Assembly (NCBI RefSeq): GCF_000014285.2
Contig: NC_008343.2
Span: 372,001 to 436,000 of the forward strand
DNA from: Granulibacter bethesdensis CGDNIH1
GTDB taxonomy: Bacteria; Pseudomonadota; Alphaproteobacteria; Acetobacterales; Acetobacteraceae
Length of the DNA: 64,000 nt
Direction of reading: 5' to 3'
Shown: in pieces, positions 35,564-44,370 of the stretch
Layout: each line of letters opens with the position of its first letter
Position numbering within the stretch: the stretch's first letter is position 1
The notes under the pieces: generated by a model
Seen by the model: the letters and a program-made list of their open reading frames with translations, nothing else
Told to the model about the DNA's origin: nothing
Databases searched by the model: none
Made by a program: the position numbers and the translations under genes

Positions 35564-36649
35564 ATGAAGCTCCGGAGTGCGCTCCTGGCTGCGACCGTGC
35601 TTGCAGCACCTGTCGCTGCGAAGGCTCAGCCCGTCACCGGCCTGTATGTCAGCGGCGGCGTTGGTGTTAATCTTCAACAGAACCAGACCGTCAATGCCGG
35701 CGGCATTTTTTCCGGCGCCGGTTTCAACACCCGCTCTGAACCCGGTGTGACCGGTCAGGTCAGTGTTGGCTACGGTCTCGGCAATGGTCTGCGCGCAGAA
35801 CTCGAAGGGTTCTACAGCTGGAACGACCTCCGCTCCATCAAGAGCAGCGGCCCGACCAGCAGCAGCGGCAAGAACGAGAAGGCTGGCGCTTTCGTCAACC
35901 TGCTCTATGACTTCGACCTGGGTCTGCCGGTCTACCCGTATGTTGGCGTTGGCGCCGGCTACGTTTGGAACCACAACGTGATCAACTCCGTGGGTGCCGG
36001 TGGCAATGATGCTCTGCACTACGACAAGAGCACCGACAATTTCGGTTACCAGGGTATCGCTGGTCTGTCCTACCCGCTGCCGGTTCCCGGCCTGTCTCTG
36101 ACGGCTGAATACCGCTTCATGGGCCTTCTGGACCCGCAGCCTGCCGCTGGTGGTGCTGTTTACGGCCTGACGAACGGTGCTGTCACCAGCCAGGCGCGTG
36201 GCAACATGAAGTTCGGCAACGACTTCAACCATCAGATCCTGATCGGTGTTCGTTATGCGTTCGGCGTGACGCCGCCGCCGCCGCCGCCGGCCCCGATCGT
36301 GGCGCCGAAGCCCACCGCTGCCCGCACCTATCTGGTGTTCTTCGATTGGGATCGTGCCGATCTGACCGCCCGCGCGCGTGAGATCGTTGCCGAAGCCGCC
36401 CGCGCTTCCACGCAGGTTCAGGCAACCCGCATCGAAGTCAACGGCTACACCGACAAGTCCGGCACGCCGCAGTACAACCAGCGTCTGTCCGTCCGTCGCG
36501 CCCAGAGCGTTGCGGCCGAGCTGGTCAAGGACGGCGTTCCGCGTAATGTCATCTTCATCCATGGTTTCGGTGAAACCCACCCCCTCGTGCCGACGGCACA
36601 GGGCGTGCGTGAGCCGCAGAACCGCCGTGTGGAAATCATCCTCCACTAA
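35564..36649 (+). CDS. OmpA-family outer membrane protein
   Basis: A 361-residue outer-membrane protein. A signal peptide ends VAAKAQ (about residue 22). The N-terminal eight-stranded beta-barrel (YVSGGVGVNL ... HQILIGVRYAFG) is followed by a hinge of six to seven prolines near residue 240. The C-terminal OmpA peptidoglycan-binding domain carries NGYTDKSGTPQYNQRLSVRR and ends QNRRVEIILH. GAGGAGA precedes the ATG, and a good terminator follows, so it is probably monocistronic and highly expressed. The biased codons leave long open frames on the opposite strand, which I treat as shadows. Confidence 0.95.
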   Translation: MKLRSALLAATVLAAPVAAKAQPVTGLYVSGGVGVNLQQNQTVNAGGIFSGAGFNTRSEPGVTGQVSVGYGLGNGLRAELEGFYSWNDLRSIKSSGPTSSSGKNEKAGAFVNLLYDFDLGLPVYPYVGVGAGYVWNHNVINSVGAGGNDALHYDKSTDNFGYQGIAGLSYPLPVPGLSLTAEYRFMGLLDPQPAAGGAVYGLTNGAVTSQARGNMKFGNDFNHQILIGVRYAFGVTPPPPPPAPIVAPKPTAARTYLVFFDWDRADLTARAREIVAEAARASTQVQATRIEVNGYTDKSGTPQYNQRLSVRRAQSVAAELVKDGVPRNVIFIHGFGETHPLVPTAQGVREPQNRRVEIILH

Positions 36650-36676
36650 GCGCGTTTCGCACTCTGGATGGAAAGG

Positions 36677-36708
36677 GAGGGGCATTTCGGTGTCCCTCTT
36701 TTTTTTGC
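36677..36708 (+). terminator. rho-independent terminator of the OmpA gene
   Basis: GAGGGGCA pairs with TGTCCCTC (one G-U pair) around a six-base loop, and eight T residues follow at once, 28 bases after the stop codon. Confidence 0.9.
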
Positions 36709-36822
36709 TTATTTTTTTGCAATGCGTCATTTTCATAGGACTTGCCCGTTGCGTTTTTGTCGTAAACCAGCCGCAATAGCTTCCTGACATCGTATGATAC
36801 GTCTGTCCGTCACGGAGCGCAC

Positions 36823-38400
36823 ATGCAGGTTCCTCTCGCTGTTTCAGCCGACTCCGCACCCCATCCAGACCCATTTCTTGGATACGATCCAGGACAGTAT
36901 TTCTGTGAACTGACTACTCACAGGGATGGCGGTAGTCAGGCCGGTGAAAAAGTGCGTCAGCGTCTGGCGAAGATTGGTCTCGATAATCTTCGTCAAAGGG
37001 CTGCCGCAGCGGAAAATGATCTTATCAATCTGGGGATCACTTTTACGGTCTATTCAGAGGCGACGGCGATAGACCGAATTCTGCCGTTCGACTGCATTCC
37101 CCGTATTATCACCAGTGCCGAATGGGCCCAGCTTGAGGCAGGCGTGAAACAGCGTGTCACAGCGTTGAATGCCTTCCTGCACGATGTTTATCACGAGCAG
37201 CACATTCTGAATGATGGCACCATTCCGCGTGATCTGGTGCTGGGCAACAGCAATTACCGTCCCGAAATGGAGCATTTCCCGATTCGTTTCGGCACCTATG
37301 CCCATATTTGCGGGATCGACATCGTGCGTGATGAAAGCGGTGCGTTTCGCGTTCTGGAGGATAATGCGCGCACTCCCTCCGGGGTGTCCTATGTGATTGA
37401 AAACCGTCATCTGATGCTGCGGGCCTTCCCGGATCTGATGTCGGGCATGCGCTTGCGTCCGGTGGATGATTATGGACACCGGCTGAGGGAGGCGATGGCA
37501 GAAATCGCGCCGGAGGGTGTGGATGATCCGCAGGTCGTGCTGCTGTCACCCGGAATTTATAATTCAGCCTATTTCGAGCATGTCTTTCTGGCCCGCGAGA
37601 TGGGCGTGCCGCTGGTCGAGGGCGCTGATCTGACGGTCGAGAATGACCGTGTCTATATGCGCACGACTGCCGGGCTGAAGACGGTGCATACGATCTATCG
37701 CCGCATCGGTGACGATTTTCTGGATCCGACCGTGTTCCGTCCAGAAAGTCTGCTGGGTGTTGCCGGTCTGATCGGCGCATGGCGGAAGGGTAATGTCACT
37801 CTGGCCAATGCAGTCGGTACCGGCGTTGCCGATGACAAGGCGATCTATGCCTATATGCCCAGGATTATCCGTTATTATTTGAATGAGGATCCGATCCTGT
37901 CGAATGTGGATACCCATATCTGTCGGGAAAAAGACGGGCTGGCCTACACGCTGGATAATCTGGACAGGCTGGTCGTCAAACCGGTTGGTGAATCAGGTGG
38001 CTATGGTATCACCATCGGTCCGCGGGCTACGCGGGAGGAACTGGATCATGCGCGCGCGGCGTTGCTGGCCGATCCGGCCAATTGGATCAGCCAGCCGGTA
38101 GTCAATCTCTCGGTTGCGCCGACCCTGACACCAGCGGGTATTCAGCCCCGCCACCTCGATCTGCGACCCTTTGCAGTGACCGGCAGGGATACCTGGGTTC
38201 TGCCGGGTGGTCTGTCCCGTGTGGCGATGAAAGCAGGCAGCCTGGTGGTCAATTCTTCCCAGGGCGGCGGGTCGAAGGATACCTGGGTGCTGGAGGATCC
38301 GGTGACGGCCCCTCCATCCTCTTCCGGTCTCATCGAACCGGGGGCCATTGGCAGCGATGCTCAGCCAATGGGCGAAACCAAACCTGTTACACTGATCTGA
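36823..38400 (+). CDS. circularly permuted ATP-grasp protein (DUF404/DUF407)
   Basis: A 525-residue predicted peptide or amide ligase of the circularly permuted type 2 ATP-grasp group. Visible elements are the DUF404-type RILPFDCIPRII, NYRPEMEHF, CGIDIVRDESGAFRVLEDNA, the SGVSYVIENR stretch, and the late VVKPVGESGGYGITIGPRAT, where nucleotide and metal would bind. The N-terminal region (DPFLGYDPGQYFCEL) is also typical. It is followed 16 bases later by an alpha-E protein, its near-constant partner. The product is unknown; such pairs have been predicted to make peptide-like metabolites. Confidence 0.9.
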   Translation: MQVPLAVSADSAPHPDPFLGYDPGQYFCELTTHRDGGSQAGEKVRQRLAKIGLDNLRQRAAAAENDLINLGITFTVYSEATAIDRILPFDCIPRIITSAEWAQLEAGVKQRVTALNAFLHDVYHEQHILNDGTIPRDLVLGNSNYRPEMEHFPIRFGTYAHICGIDIVRDESGAFRVLEDNARTPSGVSYVIENRHLMLRAFPDLMSGMRLRPVDDYGHRLREAMAEIAPEGVDDPQVVLLSPGIYNSAYFEHVFLAREMGVPLVEGADLTVENDRVYMRTTAGLKTVHTIYRRIGDDFLDPTVFRPESLLGVAGLIGAWRKGNVTLANAVGTGVADDKAIYAYMPRIIRYYLNEDPILSNVDTHICREKDGLAYTLDNLDRLVVKPVGESGGYGITIGPRATREELDHARAALLADPANWISQPVVNLSVAPTLTPAGIQPRHLDLRPFAVTGRDTWVLPGGLSRVAMKAGSLVVNSSQGGGSKDTWVLEDPVTAPPSSSGLIEPGAIGSDAQPMGETKPVTLI

Positions 38401-38416
38401 CGAGAAAGGTTTTCTC

Positions 38417-39448
38417 ATGCCCTCCCGTCACGTGCCGCTGCTTGCCCGTTATGCCGAATCCCTGTTCTGGATGGCCCGTTATCTGGAACGTGTGGAAAAT
38501 CTGGCCCGTCTGATTGATGTCATCCAGAATTTCGAAAGTCCAGGGCGGGAAACGGAATCCTGGTACAGCCTGATCTGCATCAACGGGGATGAGGCCAATT
38601 TCCGCGAGAGCGGTCTGCAATCCGATGCTGACGGGATCAAGCGTTTCTATCTTTTATCGCCTGATAATCCGACCAGCATGCAGGCCAGCATCGAGGCAGC
38701 CCGGACCAATGCGCGGGCATTGCGGCCGTTGATCAGCACGGAAATGTGGCTTCAGCTCAATATGTTCCATCGCGATGTTATGGCGATCCGCGACAGTGAC
38801 TTGGAGGGGGATCATCTCTCACGTCTTTGCACCCGTCTGAAGGAAGGAGTGCAGGCGCATACGGGGATTACCGAAGGCACGTTCTTTCGTGATGAAGGAT
38901 GGCATTTCTACCAGTTGGGACGGCAGATCGAGCGGGCTGACCAGTCTACCCGTCTGCTGGACATCAAATATAATCTGTTGATGCCAAAAAACGTGGAGGA
39001 ACGGCGGGTTAAGGAACTGACGCAGTGGATGGCCATATTGCGTGCTGCAGCCGGGTATCATGCATTCCGGCGCATTTCTTCGCCTTCATTTCTGCCGGGT
39101 GATATTGTCGCCTTTCTGCTGAACGACACGTCTTTTCCGCGGAGCGTTGCGGTCTGTGTTTTGCAGATCGAATGGCATGTGACGCAGCTTCGTCGCCAAT
39201 ATGGGTTGAAGGGGACGGCGCCTGCGCTGGAACAGGTCGAGACCTTACGTGATTGCGTGATGGTGCCATCCATCGCTGATATTCTGGCCGGTGGGCTGCA
39301 TGATTTTCTGGATGGATTACAGGATGGGCTGAGCAACCTCTCCTTCGAGATCGGGCAGGCCTTTTTCCGTGACTGGCCGCCCCGTTTAACCGAGCAGCCG
39401 GCCCTTCCTGCTTCGCAGAGCCAGACGCAGACTCAAAATAGTCCCTGA
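38417..39448 (+). CDS. alpha-E domain protein (DUF403)
   Basis: A 343-residue, almost all-helical protein. It starts with LLARYAESLFWMARYLERVE, the alpha-E signature, and repeats similar Glu/Arg-containing helices (FYQLGRQIERADQSTRLLDI). It is coupled to the ATP-grasp gene. The usual transglutaminase-like and proteasome-like protease partners of this system are not in the window; the next gene is convergent, with a one-base gap. The function is unknown, but partnership with the ATP-grasp enzyme is well supported by recurrent gene order in other genomes. Confidence 0.9.
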   Translation: MPSRHVPLLARYAESLFWMARYLERVENLARLIDVIQNFESPGRETESWYSLICINGDEANFRESGLQSDADGIKRFYLLSPDNPTSMQASIEAARTNARALRPLISTEMWLQLNMFHRDVMAIRDSDLEGDHLSRLCTRLKEGVQAHTGITEGTFFRDEGWHFYQLGRQIERADQSTRLLDIKYNLLMPKNVEERRVKELTQWMAILRAAAGYHAFRRISSPSFLPGDIVAFLLNDTSFPRSVAVCVLQIEWHVTQLRRQYGLKGTAPALEQVETLRDCVMVPSIADILAGGLHDFLDGLQDGLSNLSFEIGQAFFRDWPPRLTEQPALPASQSQTQTQNSP

Positions 39449-39449
39449 T

Positions 39450-40601
39450 TTACCCCCGATGTGGGCGGAAACCTGCCCAGCCATTGGTGGCGTCGTACAG
39501 ATAGTCATATCCGTTGAGGAAATGCACACCGGTATTGACGAAGATCGGTCGCTGCACATGTCCGTCGGTGCGGGCTTCAACCAGTATCACGGCAGAGGGG
39601 GTCATCAGGCCGGGATCCCCGGTGATGAAGCTGTATTGTGCGGCTGAGTCTCCTGCTGTGATCGTGACAGGGGTTCCGGTGGCCAGTTCTTCCCCGTTGC
39701 GGGAGAGATCGGACAGCCAAGTGACGGGAACCGTCGCGAACATGCGGGTGACGCCGGTATCCATCAGCATTGTGCCGCCGCATGCAGGAGAATGAGAGGC
39801 GACGCCGATACAGGCCGGGATTGGTCCCCAGTCGCCCTCAATATTGGAAGGGGGCAGTTTGACGAGAGAAAATCCCCTTTTCGCCAGGGTCATCGCGCCG
39901 CCAGACGGCAAACCGATCCGAACCGAACGGAAGGTGATGACGTAGCCGGGCGTGCCTGTATCGCCCGCCATGCCGGGGGAGGGATTGAGGAATGGATTGT
40001 GAGAGGGGCCGCTCTGTTGCTGGTGGTCGCCTTCGCGGGCAAACCCGATCCCCAGCATGGCGACGTGGCGGGGATGATCGCTTGGCGTACAGCTGCGGGC
40101 CGTCGGCTGACAGGCGATGTGCGTGACGGCCAGCACGGGAATGGGGGAGGAGATAAATTGATGCCCGTGTGCGCCGGTTACGGTAACGCGCGTCAGTACC
40201 CACCGTCCGATCATGATGCGGCCGGAGCTGCTGTAGGTCAGTTCGGCTGGCCCCAGATCGCGCAATGGCGCATTCTCCGGCAGGGCGGTCGCACTGATTA
40301 CGAGGCCGGTCGACCCGGTATCCATGACGGCCTGCATCCGGACACCACCCACCGAGACAAACAGAGAAGGCGACTCTCTCCGTGCCTCTCCCGGTGGTGG
40401 ATTGTTCAGGAATGTCAGCTCTACACTGCCATCGTTATTGTTTGTGAAGCGTTCGGAATGCCCTGTATGAGGTGCGCAGGAGGCGGCAATGAGCGCAGTG
40501 CAGGCAGTGGCCACGCGTGCCAGCCATAAAGCAGCCTGCCTGCTTGCATCGTGCTGACCGACTGACATGGACCGTGACCCTGCGCTGAAGAAACCGGTCA
40601 T
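39450..40601 (-). CDS. pepsin/retropepsin-like aspartic protease, putative lipoprotein
   Basis: About 383 residues from ATG 40601, whose ATGA overlaps the pyruvate kinase stop. Two catalytic-type motifs are visible: DTGSTGLVI (Asp94) and MDTGVTRMF (Asp281), far enough apart for a bilobal pepsin-like monomer. The N-terminal region has a hydrophobic stretch and a lipobox-like ALIAASC (Cys42), or Cys31 if translation begins at ATG 40568. It is probably attached to the periplasmic face of a membrane. The substrate is unknown. Longer open frames upstream lie inside pyruvate kinase and are rejected. Confidence 0.72.
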   Translation of the reverse strand: MTGFFSAGSRSMSVGQHDASRQAALWLARVATACTALIAASCAPHTGHSERFTNNNDGSVELTFLNNPPPGEARRESPSLFVSVGGVRMQAVMDTGSTGLVISATALPENAPLRDLGPAELTYSSSGRIMIGRWVLTRVTVTGAHGHQFISSPIPVLAVTHIACQPTARSCTPSDHPRHVAMLGIGFAREGDHQQQSGPSHNPFLNPSPGMAGDTGTPGYVITFRSVRIGLPSGGAMTLAKRGFSLVKLPPSNIEGDWGPIPACIGVASHSPACGGTMLMDTGVTRMFATVPVTWLSDLSRNGEELATGTPVTITAGDSAAQYSFITGDPGLMTPSAVILVEARTDGHVQRPIFVNTGVHFLNGYDYLYDATNGWAGFRPHRG

Positions 40602-42034
40602 CAAATAACGGAAGCAACCCGGATTGCGTTGGTGCCGCCCTTCAGACCCAACGGAATACCGGCGGTCACCACGATTTCCTCGCCAACGGAGGCAAATCCT
40701 TCCGACTGCGCATGCCGTATGGCACGGCTGACCGTATCGGTCATGGATTGGGTGGGGGGTGTGACCACCGCATGGACTCCCCAGGCTACGGCCAGACGAC
40801 GGGCCGTGTTTTCCTCGGTCGTCAGGCCGATCACCGGGCATTCCGGGCGCTCCCGGGCTACGCGCAGGGCGGTGCGTCCACTGGCGGTGTAGGCGGCGAT
40901 GGCGCGGGCCTGAATGGTCTGTGCAATCTGCCGGGCCGCGGTGGCAATGGCATCGGCGGTTTTCGGCTCGGGCGCGGGGCGGTTGGAGTCGGTAATGGCA
41001 CGCCAGCCCGCGTCGCGCTCCACGCGGGCAACGATGCGGTCCATGATGTTGACGGCTTCATACGGAAATTGTCCGGCGGCGGTCTCCGCCGAGAGCATCA
41101 CCGCGTCCGCCCCATCAAACACGGCAGTGGCGACGTCGGAGGCTTCGGCGCGGGTCGGGGCGGGCGCATTGATCATGCTTTCCAGCATCTGTGTTGCCAC
41201 GACCACGGGCAGGCCCAGTTTCCGGGCGGCGCGGATGATGTTTTTCTGCGCCAGCGGCACTTCTTCCGGCGGCAGTTCAACGCCCAGATCGCCACGCGCC
41301 ACCATCACGGCGTCGGAGGCTTCCAGAATGCCTTCGAGGTTTTCCAGCGCCTGCGGCTTTTCCATTTTTGTCATGATCCAGGCCCGGTCGCCAATCAGGG
41401 CGCGCGCTTCCAGCACATCCTCGACCCGCTGCACAAAGGAGAGGCCGATATAGTCCACCCCATGGTCCAGTGCGAAAGCGAGATCGGCGCGGTCTTTCTC
41501 GGTCAGGGCGGGAATCGGCAGCACCACATCCGGCACGTTCACACCCTTGCGGTCGGAGAGCGGACCGCCGACCAGCACGGTGCATTCCAGATGATCACCC
41601 CGGTTGCGGTCCACATGCAGCCGCAGCTTGCCGTCATCCAGCAGCAGGGTGGTGCCGTAGGTCGCAGCCTCGATAATTTCCTTGTGGGGCAGCTGCACCC
41701 GTTCGCGATCCCCGGGGGTCGGGCTGAGATCGAGGCGGAATTTCTGTCCCGTCTGAAGATGTGCCCTGCCACCGCCGAACATGCCGACACGAAGCTTTGG
41801 CCCCTGTACGTCTGCCAGAATACCGATGGGGCGGCGCATTTCGGCTTCCAGCTCCCGGATCGCACGGATGCGCTCGGCGTGATCGCTGTGGGAGCCGTGG
41901 CTGAAATTGATGCGGAATACATCGGCCCCGGCCTGAAACAGGCGGGCCAGCATCTCGGGCGAGGAGCTGGCCGGTCCAATGGTCGCGACGATCTTGGTGC
42001 GCCGCTGGCGGCGGAGACGGGAGCGAATGGCCAT
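40601..42034 (-). CDS. pyk: pyruvate kinase
   Basis: Transfers phosphate from phosphoenolpyruvate to ADP in glycolysis. It has 477 residues from ATG 42034. Motifs run TKIVATIGPASSSPEML, FRINFSHGSHSDH, the catalytic MTKMEKPQALEN with its Lys, MVARGDLGVELPPEEVP and SAETAAGQFPYEAV. The frame is open to a TTG overlapping the glycerate kinase stop. I reject that start because a strong hairpin (42076-42108) lies in that stretch and the residues are not family-like. The stop overlaps the downstream aspartic-protease-like gene. Confidence 0.95.
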   Translation of the reverse strand: MAIRSRLRRQRRTKIVATIGPASSSPEMLARLFQAGADVFRINFSHGSHSDHAERIRAIRELEAEMRRPIGILADVQGPKLRVGMFGGGRAHLQTGQKFRLDLSPTPGDRERVQLPHKEIIEAATYGTTLLLDDGKLRLHVDRNRGDHLECTVLVGGPLSDRKGVNVPDVVLPIPALTEKDRADLAFALDHGVDYIGLSFVQRVEDVLEARALIGDRAWIMTKMEKPQALENLEGILEASDAVMVARGDLGVELPPEEVPLAQKNIIRAARKLGLPVVVATQMLESMINAPAPTRAEASDVATAVFDGADAVMLSAETAAGQFPYEAVNIMDRIVARVERDAGWRAITDSNRPAPEPKTADAIATAARQIAQTIQARAIAAYTASGRTALRVARERPECPVIGLTTEENTARRLAVAWGVHAVVTPPTQSMTDTVSRAIRHAQSEGFASVGEEIVVTAGIPLGLKGGTNAIRVASVI

Positions 42035-42075
42035 TGATTTGATCCGGCGTAGTTTTTTGCAACGGTGGTTGGCGG

Positions 42076-42108
42076 GACGGGTGGTGACTGAGTTTGTCAC
42101 CACCCGTC
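42076..42108 (-). promoter_or_regulatory. 13-bp perfect hairpin between glycerate kinase and pyruvate kinase
   Basis: GACGGGTGGTGAC (42076-42088) is the exact reverse complement of 42096-42108, with a seven-base loop. It follows the glycerate kinase stop and precedes the pyruvate kinase ATG by about 40 bases. Without a T-run it may be an attenuator, RNA-stability element or operator rather than a simple terminator. Confidence 0.65.
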
Positions 42109-42114
42109 TGATAC

Positions 42115-43383
42115 TCAAAGGATAACGATGGCCCGAATGTCGTTGACGTTGGTCAGGGTGGCACCGGTTTTGATCAGATCACCGACCGCATCGAACAGCG
42201 AGTAGCTGTCATGGCCATCGAGGAAGGCGCGGGGATCGAGTCCCTTCGCCCGGGCGCGGGCGAGTGTATCGGGGGTCACGATGGCGCCGGCGGCATCCTC
42301 GGTTCCGTCGATACCGTCCGTATCGCCTGCCACGGCATAGATGTTGCTGGCCCCGTTCAGGGTCAGCGCGAGGCTCAGCAGGAATTCGGTATTGCGTCCA
42401 CCGCGTCCGGTGCTTTGTCCCTTGGCGATAGTCACGGTGGTTTCACCACCGGACAGAAGCACGGCAGGGGTTTTGAGTGGATAGCCATGTTGACGGACGC
42501 TCTGGGCGATTCCGGCCAGCAGGGTGCCGGCGACATGGCTTTCGCCTTCCAGACTGTCGCCGAGGATCAGCGGGGTCAGCCCCTCGGCGCGGGCGGCGGC
42601 GGCGGCGGCCTCCAGCGCCATCAGCGGTGCTGCGATCATGCGGAAATCGCCTTGCGGCTGAGCCGGTTTGGCCGCTGCGGCACGGTCCAGCAGCGCGGAG
42701 ACTTCCGGCGGAACCTCGATCCTGTAACGCTTCAGAATGGCCTTTGCATCCTCGGCGGTGGTGGGATCGGGGACGGTCGGTCCGCTGGCGATCACGGCGG
42801 GTTCGTCGCCCGGGACGTCGCTGATGCCCAGTGTGATGACCCGTGCCGGAGCCGCGGCGGCAGCCAGACGGCCACCCTTGATACCGGAAAGCTGACGGCG
42901 CACCGCGTTCATTTCGCTGATCGTAGCGCCGGAGCGCAGCAGGGCACGGTTGATATCCTGCTTGTGAGCGATGGTCAGCCCTTCACCCGGCAGCACCATC
43001 AGGGAGGAGCCGCCGCCGGAAATCAGTGCGATCACCAGATCATCTTCGGTCAGCCCGGACACGGTCTCCAGAATACGGCGTGCAGCGGCTTCACTGCGTG
43101 CGTCGGGAACGGGGTGGGAGGCTTCCAGAACGTCGATACGCTGTGTCGGGCAGGTATGCCCGTCCCGTGTAACCACGACGCCGGACAGGTCCACATCGGG
43201 CCATGCGTTTTCAAGAGCGGCCGCCATGGCTGCCGCCGACTTGCCGGCACCGACAACGATGCAGCGCCCGCGCGGCTTTTCGGGCAGATGCGCGGCCAGA
43301 ACCTGATGCGGATCGGCAGCCTTCACCGCGGCGGTAAAAATTGTGTTCAGCGCACGGCGGGCGCGGTCCTCGGTCCATTCCAT
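42115..43383 (-). CDS. glycerate 2-kinase (MOFRL family, TtuD-type)
   Basis: A 422-residue enzyme phosphorylating glycerate to 2-phosphoglycerate; older annotations call it hydroxypyruvate reductase TtuD. Motifs include CIVVGAGKSAAAMAAALENA, LIALISGGGSSLMVLPGEG, LGISDVPGDEPAVIASGPT and the C-terminal MOFRL domain LLSGGETTVTI, GGRNTEFLLSLAL, GDTDGIDG. It sits directly upstream of pyruvate kinase. The pair would take glycerate through 2-phosphoglycerate and, via enolase, to pyruvate. In a methylotrophic background this could serve C2/C3 assimilation. Confidence 0.93.
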   Translation of the reverse strand: MEWTEDRARRALNTIFTAAVKAADPHQVLAAHLPEKPRGRCIVVGAGKSAAAMAAALENAWPDVDLSGVVVTRDGHTCPTQRIDVLEASHPVPDARSEAAARRILETVSGLTEDDLVIALISGGGSSLMVLPGEGLTIAHKQDINRALLRSGATISEMNAVRRQLSGIKGGRLAAAAAPARVITLGISDVPGDEPAVIASGPTVPDPTTAEDAKAILKRYRIEVPPEVSALLDRAAAAKPAQPQGDFRMIAAPLMALEAAAAAARAEGLTPLILGDSLEGESHVAGTLLAGIAQSVRQHGYPLKTPAVLLSGGETTVTIAKGQSTGRGGRNTEFLLSLALTLNGASNIYAVAGDTDGIDGTEDAAGAIVTPDTLARARAKGLDPRAFLDGHDSYSLFDAVGDLIKTGATLTNVNDIRAIVIL

Positions 43384-43553
43384 CGTTGCTCTCCCCCTCC
43401 CGGATACCTGTGTTGATCAGGTGGCCGGTGTCATGGCGTCCTGGCAGTTCTAGTCCGTCGGGTATGGCGCAGCGACCGGGGCGATGCCATCTCTGTCAGC
43501 CTGCCATAGCACCATCTGTGCCGTCCTTCTGGACTGCATGAGGAGAAAAGCCA

Positions 43554-43865
43554 ATGCCCGTTCCCGATTTCGATGCACAAACCCGCCTTGAACTGGAAGC
43601 AGCCGCCTTTCGCAGGCTGCGTGATCACCTGCGCGAACGCAGCGATGTGCAGAATATTGATCTGATGATTCTGGCCGGATTCTGCCGCAACTGTCTCTCC
43701 CGTTGGTACAGGGAGGCCGCAGAGGAGAAAGGACTGACGCTGGCGGATGCCGATGCGCGGGAGATCGTTTACGGGATGCCTTACAAGGAATGGCAAGCCC
43801 TGCATCAGAAACCGGTGACTCCGGAGCAGCAGGCTGCGTTCGAGAAGGCGCAGAAAGCACACTGA
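43554..43865 (+). CDS. DUF1244 family protein
   Basis: A 103-residue cytosolic protein. The motif IDLMILAGFCRNCLSRWYRE, then GMPYKEWQALHQKPVTPEQ, is diagnostic of DUF1244, which is widespread in Alpha- and Gammaproteobacteria and has no established function. The C-x2-C pair in FCRNCL could bind metal. It has its own start at ATG 43554 with GAGGAG upstream and is followed by a GC-rich hairpin. Confidence 0.92.
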   Translation: MPVPDFDAQTRLELEAAAFRRLRDHLRERSDVQNIDLMILAGFCRNCLSRWYREAAEEKGLTLADADAREIVYGMPYKEWQALHQKPVTPEQQAAFEKAQKAH

Positions 43866-43909
43866 CTGCAAGCCCATCTGGATGTACCGGGCTTGATCCG
43901 GTGGCCTGC

Positions 43910-43925
43910 GCGGGCGTATGCCCGC
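43910..43925 (+). terminator. GC-rich hairpin after the DUF1244 gene
   Basis: GCGGGC pairs with GCCCGC around the loop GTAT, 45 bases after the stop. No T-run follows, so this is only a possible terminator. Confidence 0.4.
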
Positions 43926-44006
43926 CGGCCTGACGGCGTGGTGCATCCGTGGGCAGCCTGCGGGATAATGACGCGCAACAGGTATCTAAGGAAGGAGCCG
44001 GGGATC

Positions 44007-44282
44007 ATGGCCTTGGACGATACGGACAGAAAGCCGGATGACGTGAACAGCGGCGGCATCGCCGCAGACCGTCTGCGCAGCATCATCGATCGTATCGAGC
44101 GGTTGGAAGAGGAGCGCAAAGCCCTCGGCAGTGACATCAAGGATATTTATTCCGAAGCGAAATCCGCCGGATTCGACGTCAAGGTGATTCGCCAGCTGAT
44201 CCGCATCCGCAAGCAGGAGCCTGCGGAAGTCGAGGAAATGGAAAGCCTGCTGGACGTTTATCGCCGCGCTCTGGGCATGTGA
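44007..44282 (+). CDS. GapR-family DNA-binding protein (DUF2312)
   Basis: A 91-residue homologue of Caulobacter GapR, a nucleoid protein that clamps overtwisted DNA ahead of polymerases and supports replication. The core reads LRSIIDRIERLEEERKALGS, DIKDIYSEAKSAGFDVKVIR and QLIRIRKQEPAEVEEMESLL, the typical coiled coil plus Lys/Arg DNA-contact helix. The start is ATG 44007 with AAGGAG upstream; the frame runs further back but is not conserved-looking. It is next to DUF1244, on the same strand. Confidence 0.93.
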   Translation: MALDDTDRKPDDVNSGGIAADRLRSIIDRIERLEEERKALGSDIKDIYSEAKSAGFDVKVIRQLIRIRKQEPAEVEEMESLLDVYRRALGM

Positions 44283-44370
44283 GACATGCGCGCCTGGTGC
44301 GGGAACGGTTTGACGCCGCCGCCCGGGCGCTTAAATGCTGGAGCCTGACGAATGACAAGGATGGCTCCGC

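Noticed and set aside
35462-36874. 470-codon open frame opposite the OmpA gene
   Set aside because: Same codon-bias artefact as for mxaF. The OmpA frame has a signal peptide, a barrel and a peptidoglycan-binding domain, while the antisense product shows none.
39450-40841. Longer version of the aspartic-protease-like protein starting at 40841
   Set aside because: The extra 80 codons lie inside the pyruvate kinase gene. The ATG at 40601 overlaps the kinase stop and leads into a lipoprotein-like signal.
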